This document shows, in pieces, positions 1 to 4,998 of a stretch of 5,842 nt of DNA. The notes under the pieces were generated by a model that saw only the letters and a program-made list of their open reading frames with translations, made no database searches and was not told where the DNA came from. Source of the DNA: an uncultured Aquimonas sp. (GTDB lineage: Bacteria; Pseudomonadota; Gammaproteobacteria; Xanthomonadales; Xanthomonadaceae); NCBI GenBank assembly GCA_946481615.1, contig CAMLOR010000217.1, forward strand, positions 1 through 5,842, in the 5' to 3' direction. Position 1 is the stretch's first letter, and each line of letters starts with the position of its first letter. The position numbers were made by a program, and so were the translations under genes.

Positions 1-905
1 GCTTCGACACCGACCGCGAGGCCTTCGTCGCCGAACTGGGCGCCGCCTACCGCGAATGGGGTTTCGCCGGCATCCGCAACCACGGCATCCCGCAGGCCGA
101 GATCGACGGCGCCTACGACGCCTTCAAGCGCTTCTTCGCCCTGCCGACCGAAACCAAGATGAAGTACCACGTGCCGGGCAGCGGCGGCGCGCGCGGCTAC
201 ACGCCCTTCGGCATCGAGACCGCCAAGGATTCGAAATATCCGGATCTGAAGGAGTTCTGGCACGTCGGCCGCGAACTGCCGGCGGATTCGAAATACGCCG
301 ACGTTATGCCGCCCAACCTGTGGCCGGACGAAGTGCCTGGCTTCCGCCAGTACGGCTACGGCCTCTACGAGGCGCTCGACAACCTCGGCTCGCGCGTGCT
401 CGCCGCGCTCGCCCTGCACCTGGGTCTGCCGCAGCATTTCTTCGCCGACAAGACCAACTTCGGCAACAGCATCCTGCGCCCCATCCACTACCCGCCGATC
501 ACCGCACCCGACATCCCGAACGTGCGCGCCGGCGCGCACGAGGACATCAACTTCATCACGCTGCTGGTGGGCGCCAGCGCCGCGGGGCTGGAAGTGAAAT
601 CGAAGAAGGGCGAGTGGGTGCCCTTCACCAGCGACGCCGACACCATCGTCGTCAACATCGGCGACATGCTGCAGCGCCTGTCCAATCACGTGTACCCGTC
701 GACCACGCACCGCGTCGTCAATCCGCCCGGCGAACAGGCGCGCCAGCCGCGCTATTCGGTGCCGTTCTTCCTCCACCCGAATCCGGACTACATGATCGAA
801 ACGCTGCCAATGACGATCACGCCGGACAATCCCAACCGCTACCCGACGCCGATCTCGGCGCACGATTACCTGCTGGAGCGGTTGCGGGAGATCAAGCTGA
901 TCTGA
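1..905 (+). CDS. 2-oxoglutarate/Fe(II)-dependent oxygenase, isopenicillin-N-synthase-like family (5' end cut by window)
   Basis: The reading frame is open from base 3 to the TGA at 903-905, giving 300 visible residues; the start codon lies before the window and probably only about ten residues are missing, since relatives are a little over 300 residues long. Counting from the first visible codon, the Fe(II) ligands appear as the HxD pair H179/D181 (in AHEDINFITLL) and H236 (in TTHRVVNPP), followed by the R250-Y-S252 motif that binds the 2-oxoglutarate carboxylate in this superfamily. The N-terminal non-haem dioxygenase domain (residues about 1-120, with WGFAGIRNHGIP) and the double-stranded beta-helix domain (about 135-265) are both present. 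This family couples O2 use to oxidation of a small substrate, usually in the cytoplasm. The substrate is unknown, and the family name does not imply beta-lactam synthesis. The gene converges on the SDR gene downstream, and no partner genes are visible. Family confidence is high; specific function is not assigned. Confidence 0.93.
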   Translation, partial: FDTDREAFVAELGAAYREWGFAGIRNHGIPQAEIDGAYDAFKRFFALPTETKMKYHVPGSGGARGYTPFGIETAKDSKYPDLKEFWHVGRELPADSKYADVMPPNLWPDEVPGFRQYGYGLYEALDNLGSRVLAALALHLGLPQHFFADKTNFGNSILRPIHYPPITAPDIPNVRAGAHEDINFITLLVGASAAGLEVKSKKGEWVPFTSDADTIVVNIGDMLQRLSNHVYPSTTHRVVNPPGEQARQPRYSVPFFLHPNPDYMIETLPMTITPDNPNRYPTPISAHDYLLERLREIKLI

Positions 906-914
906 CGTCGAGGC

Positions 915-1020
915 GCGGGTTCGACAGGCTCACCTCGAACGGTTTGCGCGGGGTGAGTGTCGGGTGTGGGGGCGGGGCACGGATTGCGCAAACCGTTCAC
1001 GGTGAGCTTGTCGAATCCGC
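915..1020. repeat. Inverted pair of REP-like palindromic units; possible bidirectional terminator
   Basis: Two 35-base arms, 915-949 and 986-1020, are complementary over their whole length: I count 31 Watson-Crick pairs, two G:T pairs (919/1016, 927/1008) and two adjacent mismatches (935/1000, 936/999). The loop is 36 bases (950-985). Each arm carries a TTCGACA(A/G)GCTCACC...GAACGG core, which resembles short palindromic units that I recall as dispersed in intergenic regions of many GC-rich proteobacteria. The left arm also has its own small palindrome, GTTCGA (919-924) against TCGAAC (935-940). The element fills the gap between two convergent genes, so its RNA from either side would fold into a long stem, consistent with transcription stop or 3' end protection. 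It lacks a clear T-run, so terminator activity is inferred. Confidence 0.8.
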
Positions 1021-1031
1021 CGCCCCGGTCT

Positions 1032-1829
1032 TCAATCGATCTTGCGGAAGTCCTTGCTGCGCTTCTGCACCATCTTCAGCGCCATCCGGTCCGGCATCAG
1101 CTTGGTCATCGTCTTGATCATGCGGTTGGCGCGGCCGGTGACATGCACCACCTCGCCGCGCTCCATCGCATCGATGCCTTCGCGCGCCACGTCGTCGGCC
1201 TTCGACCACATCCACGCCGGCATCTTCGAGACCTGTTCGCGGGTGCCGGTGACGTCGTGGAATTCGCTCAGCGTGAAGCCCGGGCACACCGCGCAGACCT
1301 TCACGCCGGTGGCGGCGTTCTCCAGCGCCAGCGATTGCGAGAACTTGATCATGAAGGCCTTGCTCGCCGCGTAGAGCGTGTGGCCGGCAGAACCCGGCAC
1401 GTGGCCCGCGAGCGACGCCACGTTCATGATCGCGCCGCTCCTGGAGCGCTGCATTTCCGGCAGAAAGAGATAGCTCAGCTCGCACACGGCGCCGACCATC
1501 ACCTGCAGGAACTTCGCGTGTTCCGCCCAGGGCTGCGCGAGGAAGGTGCCGGGCAGGCCGTAGCCTGCGTTGTTGACCAGCACGTCGACGGCCAGGCCGC
1601 GGCGGGCCGTCTCGTCGTAGAGCTTTTTCGGTGCGTCCGGATCGGCGAGATCGGCCGCGATCACCTGGCAGTTCACCTGCGCCGAGAGTTCGCGCGCCAG
1701 CTCGTCGAGCTTGTCGCGCCGGCGCGCGGTGAGCACCAGCGGGTGCCCGCGCCGCGCGTACTCGCGCGCGATGGCCGCGCCGATGCCGCTGGATGCCCCG
1801 GTCACCAGCACGAAGCCCTTCTGCGCCAT
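1032..1829 (-). CDS. Short-chain dehydrogenase/reductase (SDR family)
   Basis: The protein of 265 residues is an NAD(P)-dependent oxidoreductase with a Rossmann fold. Visible motifs are the TGASSGIG cofactor loop (residues 10-17), the R36-R38 basic patch after strand 2 that suggests NADPH preference, D60 with L61 (AADLAD), NNAG (86-89), the catalytic S139, and the YxxxK pair Y153/K157, followed by CPGF (182-185). The position where classical SDRs have the active-site Asn reads V-M-V (M111). The length matches single-domain SDRs of the COG0300 type. The ATG at 1827-1829 is chosen because it places the glycine loop at the normal distance and has a GAGGACGAG purine stretch upstream. An in-frame ATG at 1862 would add 11 residues and coincides with a -10-like sequence. 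The gene is divergent from tpiA and convergent with the oxygenase gene. The substrate cannot be told from sequence. Confidence 0.93.
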   Translation of the reverse strand: MAQKGFVLVTGASSGIGAAIAREYARRGHPLVLTARRRDKLDELARELSAQVNCQVIAADLADPDAPKKLYDETARRGLAVDVLVNNAGYGLPGTFLAQPWAEHAKFLQVMVGAVCELSYLFLPEMQRSRSGAIMNVASLAGHVPGSAGHTLYAASKAFMIKFSQSLALENAATGVKVCAVCPGFTLSEFHDVTGTREQVSKMPAWMWSKADDVAREGIDAMERGEVVHVTGRANRMIKTMTKLMPDRMALKMVQKRSKDFRKID

Positions 1830-1857
1830 GTCGATCTCGTCCTCGGGTAGTGGGGCG

Positions 1858-1863
1858 ATCATA
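1858..1863 (-). promoter_or_regulatory. Candidate -10 element for the SDR gene in the SDR/tpiA divergent gap
   Basis: Read on the minus strand this is TATGAT, five of six matches to the sigma-70 -10 consensus, lying about 29 bases before the SDR ATG. No good -35 sits at 16-18 bases; the nearest, TTCACG (1879-1884), is 15 bases away. The other strand has only a weak TAAACT (1871-1876) as a possible tpiA -10. This is a sequence resemblance only. Confidence 0.3.
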
Positions 1864-1904
1864 GCTCCGCTAAACTTTCGTGAATCGCGCGGGGAGAATC
1901 GGAC

Positions 1905-2654
1905 ATGCGGCGCAAGGTGGTGGCGGGAAACTGGAAGCTGCACGGCGACCGCGCATTCGCGCGCCAGCTGCTGGATGCCGTGGTGGCCGGTCCGCGCCCC
2001 ACGGGCGTGGACATCGTCGTGCTGCCGCCGGTGCCCTACCTGAGCGAGCTCATCGAACGCTACGGCAGCATGGGCATCGGCTTCGGCGCGCAGGACGTCA
2101 GCGCCAACGAGCAGGGCGCCTACACCGGCGAGGTCTCGGCCCGCATGCTGGCCGACGTGGGCTGCCGCTACGGGCTCGTGGGCCATTCGGAGCGGCGCGA
2201 ATACCACGAGGAATCGAGCGAGCTCGTCGCGAAGAAATTCGCGGCGGCGAAGAACGCCGGCCTCGTGCCCATCCTGTGCGTGGGCGAAACCCTACACCAG
2301 CGCGAGGCCGACCAGACCGAGTGGGCAATTTGCCGCCAGCTCGAGCCGCTGCTGGAACTCGGTGTCGAGGCCCTCGAAGGCGCCATCCTGGCCTACGAGC
2401 CGGTCTGGGCCATAGGCACCGGCCGCACCGCCACGCCCGAACAGGCCCAGGCCGTGCATGCCTACATCCGTAGCGAGCTGCGCGCGAAGTCTGTTAAAGT
2501 AGCGGACTCGCTGCCCATCCTTTATGGCGGCAGCGTGAAGCCCGCCAACGCGGCCGAGCTGTTCTCGCAGCCGGATGTCGATGGCGGCCTGATCGGGGGA
2601 GCCTCCCTGGTCGCCCCGGATTTTCTCGCCATTGCCGCCTCCGCGGCACGGTGA
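1905..2654 (+). CDS. tpiA: Triose-phosphate isomerase
   Basis: This 249-residue enzyme interconverts dihydroxyacetone phosphate and glyceraldehyde-3-phosphate in glycolysis and gluconeogenesis in the cytoplasm, as a dimeric TIM barrel. All key residues are visible: N9 and K11 (GNWK, residues 8-11), the electrophile H94 in GHSERR (93-98), the catalytic base E165 in AYEPVWAIGTG (163-173) which runs into the mobile phosphate-gripping loop, and the phosphate-binding YGGS (207-210) and GLIGGASL (228-235). The length is the usual one. The ATG at 1905 is supported by GGGGAG (1891-1896) eight bases upstream and by the conserved N-terminus. secG follows after 12 bases, so the two are probably co-transcribed, an arrangement common in Gamma- and Betaproteobacteria. 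The segment around residues 195-203 (KSVKVADSL) is encoded by a small AT-rich patch unlike the rest of the gene. Confidence 0.98.
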   Translation: MRRKVVAGNWKLHGDRAFARQLLDAVVAGPRPTGVDIVVLPPVPYLSELIERYGSMGIGFGAQDVSANEQGAYTGEVSARMLADVGCRYGLVGHSERREYHEESSELVAKKFAAAKNAGLVPILCVGETLHQREADQTEWAICRQLEPLLELGVEALEGAILAYEPVWAIGTGRTATPEQAQAVHAYIRSELRAKSVKVADSLPILYGGSVKPANAAELFSQPDVDGGLIGGASLVAPDFLAIAASAAR

Positions 2655-2666
2655 AGTGCGAAGCCC

Positions 2667-3125
2667 ATGATTCTCACGCTCGTCAATGTGATTTACGTGC
2701 TCGTCGCGGTCGCCATGATCGCGCTGATCCTGCTGCAGCGCGGTGCCGGTGCCGCCGCCGGTTCCGGCTTCGGCGCCGGTGCCTCGGCCACGGTGTTCGG
2801 TGCGCGCGGCGCGTCCAACTTCCTGTCGAAGTCCACCGCCATCCTGGCCGCGATCTTCTTCGCGATGAGCCTGGGCATGGCGATGTACGCCTCGCGCGGC
2901 AGCAGCGTCGCCGCCGACGACTCCGACCTCGGCATCATGGGCGGCGCGCCGGCCGAAGCGCCTGCCGCGCCGGCGAATTTCGAAACCCCCGCGGCACCCG
3001 CCGCCACCGCGCCGGCCACGCCGGCGCCCGCCGCGAGCGATGTGCCCGCGGCCCCCGCTCCCGAAGCTGCGACGGATTCCGCAACGCCGGAAAATGCCAG
3101 CGAAGAGAGCGACAAAGGCGAGTGA
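2667..3125 (+). CDS. secG: Preprotein translocase subunit SecG
   Basis: SecG is the small accessory subunit of the SecYEG channel in the inner membrane and assists SecA-driven protein export. The 152-residue product has a first membrane helix (about residues 4-23), the family signature LLQRGAGAAAGSGFGAGAS (22-40) with FGARGASNFLSK (44-55) in the cytoplasmic loop, and a second helix (about 57-75). From about residue 84 the sequence becomes low in complexity: Ala, Pro, Thr and Glu dominate, ending acidic (EESDKGE). E. coli SecG is about 110 residues, so the tail accounts for the extra length; by known SecG topology it would lie in the periplasm. The ATG at 2667 begins the first helix directly, but the ribosome-binding site is weak (GAAG region 2653-2662), suggesting coupling to tpiA translation 12 bases upstream. 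tRNA-Leu follows. Confidence 0.96.
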   Translation: MILTLVNVIYVLVAVAMIALILLQRGAGAAAGSGFGAGASATVFGARGASNFLSKSTAILAAIFFAMSLGMAMYASRGSSVAADDSDLGIMGGAPAEAPAAPANFETPAAPAATAPATPAPAASDVPAAPAPEAATDSATPENASEESDKGE

Positions 3126-3133
3126 TCGCCTGA

Positions 3134-3139
3134 TACAAT
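3134..3139 (+). promoter_or_regulatory. Candidate -10 element of the tRNA-Leu promoter
   Basis: TACAAT matches the sigma-70 -10 consensus at five of six positions and would start transcription around 3146, about 35 bases before the mature tRNA end. The best -35 candidate, GCGACA (3109-3114, inside the end of secG), is only 4/6 and 19 bases away. The match is plausible, but the tRNA could also be made by processing of a tpiA-secG transcript. Confidence 0.45.
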
Positions 3140-3149
3140 GAGCAACTTC

Positions 3150-3173
3150 CCCGCGTCGTTTTTCTGACGCGGG
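3150..3173 (+). other. Leader hairpin upstream of tRNA-Leu
   Basis: CCCGCGTC (3150-3157) and GACGCGGG (3166-3173) form a perfect 8-bp GC-rich stem with an 8-base loop that contains a run of five T. It ends seven bases before the tRNA. Because the T-run is in the loop and not after the stem, it does not fit an intrinsic terminator for secG. It may instead be a processing or folding element in the tRNA precursor. Confidence 0.5.
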
Positions 3174-3179
3174 ACACCT

Positions 3180-3264
3180 GCCCAGGTGGCGGAATTGGTA
3201 GACGCACTACCTTGAGGTGGTAGCGCCGAGAGGCGTGGGGGTTCGAGTCCCCCCTTGGGCACCA
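3180..3264 (+). tRNA. tRNA-Leu, anticodon GAG
   Basis: An 85-base class II tRNA folds completely. The acceptor stem is GCCCAGG (3180-3186) with CTTGGGC (3254-3260), including one G:T pair. The D stem is GCG/CGC (3189-3191/3203-3205). The anticodon stem CTACC/GGTAG encloses the loop TTGAGGT (3212-3218), with anticodon GAG at 3214-3216. A variable arm follows (CGCC/GGCG, 3224-3235), then the T arm GGGGG-TTCGAGT-CCCCC (3237-3253). The discriminator base is A3261, which together with the long variable arm marks a leucine tRNA, and CCA is encoded at 3262-3264. GAG reads CUC and CUU codons. The gene sits between secG and nuoA, with a strong terminator right after it. Confidence 0.98.
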
Positions 3265-3287
3265 TTACGCGGGTCCTTCCGCAAGAG

Positions 3288-3311
3288 CCCGCACATCCAT
3301 GTGCGGGTTTT
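3288..3311 (+). terminator. Intrinsic terminator after tRNA-Leu
   Basis: CCCGCACAT (3288-3296) and ATGTGCGGG (3299-3307) pair perfectly over 9 bp around a two-base centre and are followed at once by TTTT (3308-3311). This is a textbook rho-independent terminator, placed 24 bases after the tRNA CCA. It would end the tpiA-secG-tRNA transcript and insulate the nuo operon. Confidence 0.88.
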
Positions 3312-3332
3312 CAACCTTAGAGCGTGCTCTGT

Positions 3333-3338
3333 AAGGGA
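3333..3338 (+). promoter_or_regulatory. Ribosome-binding site of nuoA supporting a GTG start
   Basis: AAGGGA lies ten bases before the GTG at 3349. The nuoA frame is closed by an in-frame TGA at 3343-3345, and the next ATG falls after the first membrane helix, so this GTG is the only start that gives a full-length protein. Confidence 0.65.
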
Positions 3339-3348
3339 TGGGTGAGCA

Positions 3349-3705
3349 GTGCTAGGCGAATACCTGCCGATCCTGTTGTTCCTCTTCGTGGCGATCGTCA
3401 TCGCCGTCGCCCTTCTCGTCATCGGCTGGCTGCTCGGACCCAAGCGCCCCGAAGCCGAAAAACTCTCTCCGTACGAGTGCGGCTTCGAAGCCTTCGAGGA
3501 CGCGCGCATGAAGTTCGACGTGCGCTACTACCTCGTCGCCATCCTTTTCATCATCTTCGATCTCGAGATCGCCTTCCTGTTCCCCTGGGCCGTCGTGTTC
3601 AAGGAGATCGGGCTCACGGCGATCGTGGCCATGGCGATCTTCCTGGGCATCCTCGTGATCGGTTTCGTGTACGAGTGGAAGAAGGGAGCGCTGGAATGGG
3701 AGTGA
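3349..3705 (+). CDS. nuoA: NADH-quinone oxidoreductase subunit A
   Basis: NuoA is a small inner-membrane subunit of respiratory complex I, located beside the quinone-access region where the membrane arm joins the peripheral arm. The 118-residue product has three predicted membrane helices (about residues 6-29, 62-82 and 88-108). The conserved loop and second helix are intact: PYECG (41-45), [18 protein letters not shown] (56-73) and FLFPW (76-80). The acidic residues D71 and E73 correspond to the pair in E. coli NuoA (D79/E81) implicated in function. Translation starts at GTG. The gene is first in the nuo operon and overlaps nuoB by ten bases, so the two are translationally coupled. The promoter must lie in the short region after the tRNA terminator or further upstream; I could not identify it. 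Confidence 0.98.
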   Translation: MLGEYLPILLFLFVAIVIAVALLVIGWLLGPKRPEAEKLSPYECGFEAFEDARMKFDVRYYLVAILFIIFDLEIAFLFPWAVVFKEIGLTAIVAMAIFLGILVIGFVYEWKKGALEWE

Positions 3706-4238
3706 GTCAGTTCTTCCACAACCCCGAGCCGATCGGCCGCCTCGACGACATCCTGCGTCCGGAAGGCGAGAACCCGCTGCTCGAGCGCGGCTTCGTCACC
3801 ACCTCGGTCGATACGCTGATCAACTGGGCGCGCACGGGCTCGATGTGGCCGATGACCTTCGGTCTTGCGTGTTGCGCCGTCGAGATGATGCATGCCGGGG
3901 CCTCGCGCCTGGATCTCGACCGCTACGGCGTGATCTTCCGCCCGAGCCCGCGCCAGTCCGACGTGATGATCGTGGCCGGCACGCTGGTCAACAAGATGGC
4001 CCCGGCGCTGCGCAAGGTCTACGACCAGATGCCCGACCCGAAGTGGGTCATCTCGATGGGCAGCTGCGCCAACGGCGGCGGCTACTACCACTATTCCTAC
4101 GCCGTGGTGCGCGGCTGCGACCGCGTCGTGCCGGTCGATGTCTACGTGCCCGGCTGCCCGCCCACGGCCGAAGCGCTGGTGTACGGCATCCTGCAGCTGC
4201 AGAAGAAGATCCGCCGCACCAACACCATCGCGCGCTGA
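3696..4238 (+). CDS. nuoB: NADH-quinone oxidoreductase subunit B
   Basis: NuoB (180 residues) carries the [4Fe-4S] cluster N2, the last electron carrier before quinone in complex I, and helps form the quinone pocket with NuoD. The four N2 ligands are visible: the tandem C59-C60 in [10 protein letters not shown]124 in MGSCANGGG, and C154 in [10 protein letters not shown]. The [17 protein letters not shown] stretch (81-97) is also typical of the family. The length fits the shorter proteobacterial form; E. coli NuoB is about 220 residues. The ATG at 3696 lies inside the end of nuoA and has AGGGAG (3683-3688) seven bases upstream; an in-frame GTG at 3702 is a weaker alternative. nuoC follows after 28 bases. 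Confidence 0.98.
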   Translation: MGVSQFFHNPEPIGRLDDILRPEGENPLLERGFVTTSVDTLINWARTGSMWPMTFGLACCAVEMMHAGASRLDLDRYGVIFRPSPRQSDVMIVAGTLVNKMAPALRKVYDQMPDPKWVISMGSCANGGGYYHYSYAVVRGCDRVVPVDVYVPGCPPTAEALVYGILQLQKKIRRTNTIAR

Positions 4239-4266
4239 CGCAAACCTACAAGGCAAGCCAAGCCCC

Positions 4267-4995
4267 ATGGCCGAGCAAGCACTCCCCCTGGTCGAACGCA
4301 TCGCGGCGCGCCTCGGCGCCAAGGCGATCGCGAGCGCGCAAGTACGCGATCACGCCGTCATCGACGTGGCGCCCGAACACTGGGTCGACGCCGCGCGCAC
4401 GCTGCGCGACGACCCCGATTTCCGCTTCGAACAGCTGATCGACGTCTGCGGCGTCGACTACCTGGGCTACGGCCAGGTCGAGTGGGACACGCAGAACGTC
4501 TCCAGCGAAGGCTTCTCGCGCGGCGTGGAAGGCAAGGGCCCTGGCCGCTTCGCGTGGGCCTCGCGTCCTGCGGTGGAGCGCGGCGAAAAGCGCTTCGGCG
4601 TGGTCGTGCATCTTTTGTCGGTGCACCACAACCGCCGGCTGCGCCTGCGGACAAGATGTGCTGACGATTCGCTGCCAGTTGTCGGATCGCTGGTCGATGT
4701 GTGGCCGGTTTCGAATTGGTTCGAGCGCGAGGCTTTCGATCTCTTCGGCATCGTCTTCGAAGGTCATCCGGACCTGCGCCGCATCCTCACCGACTACGGC
4801 TTCGTCGGCCACCCGTTCCGCAAGGATTTCCCGCTGATCGGCAACGTCGAAGTGCGCTACGACGCGCAGAAGCAGCGCGTGGTGTACGAGCCCGTCAGCA
4901 TCGAGCCGCGCGTGCTGGTTCCGCGCGTGATCCGCGACGATTCGCGCTACGAACAGGCCCGCGCCGAAGCCGCGGCCGGCACGCCGGCGAAGTAA
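4267..4995 (+). CDS. nuoC: NADH-quinone oxidoreductase subunit C (30 kDa type)
   Basis: NuoC is a cofactor-free subunit of the peripheral arm of complex I that packs against NuoB and NuoD. The 242-residue product contains the 30 kDa signature [12 protein letters not shown] (151-162) with H167, then [20 protein letters not shown] (171-190). The N-terminal half has [10 protein letters not shown] (60-69). Residues about 73-107 ([19 protein letters not shown] onward) form an extra segment absent from the shorter NuoC of many bacteria; I recall it from xanthomonads. The C-terminal tail is Ala-rich. NuoC is separate from NuoD, unlike the fused NuoCD of E. coli. Codons around 4612-4716 are unlike the rest of the gene. 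The ATG at 4267 has only a weak purine site (AAGG, 4250-4253). nuoD begins three bases after the stop. Confidence 0.97.
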   Translation: MAEQALPLVERIAARLGAKAIASAQVRDHAVIDVAPEHWVDAARTLRDDPDFRFEQLIDVCGVDYLGYGQVEWDTQNVSSEGFSRGVEGKGPGRFAWASRPAVERGEKRFGVVVHLLSVHHNRRLRLRTRCADDSLPVVGSLVDVWPVSNWFEREAFDLFGIVFEGHPDLRRILTDYGFVGHPFRKDFPLIGNVEVRYDAQKQRVVYEPVSIEPRVLVPRVIRDDSRYEQARAEAAAGTPAK

Positions 4996-4998
4996 GCC

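Noticed and set aside
227..295. Twelve-base direct repeat GGATTCGAAATA (227-238 and 284-295)
   Set aside because: Both copies are in frame and encode D-S-K-Y within a conserved part of the oxygenase; 12 bases repeated once is likely chance or a trivial local duplication.
56..1117. Long plus-strand frame overlapping the oxygenase and the repeat region
   Set aside because: Its Arg/Pro/Ala-rich composition is typical of an off-frame reading, while the other frame holds the intact Fe(II) and 2-oxoglutarate motifs.
957..1850. 297-residue plus-strand frame opposite the SDR gene
   Set aside because: Antisense to a complete SDR with all motifs; its His/Arg-rich composition marks a shadow frame.
1830..2207. 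Upstream extension of the SDR reading frame on the minus strand, antisense to tpiA
   Set aside because: The extension lacks SDR-like sequence, lies opposite a clear tpiA, and the Rossmann glycine loop already sits at the right distance from the ATG at 1829.
3126..3179. Possible intrinsic terminator between secG and the tRNA
   Set aside because: The only T-run lies in the loop of the hairpin and nothing T-rich follows the stem, so it does not fit an intrinsic terminator.
2693..3265. 190-residue minus-strand frame opposite secG and the tRNA
   Set aside because: It runs through the tRNA gene and is the Ala-rich mirror of the GC-rich secG tail; no family resemblance.
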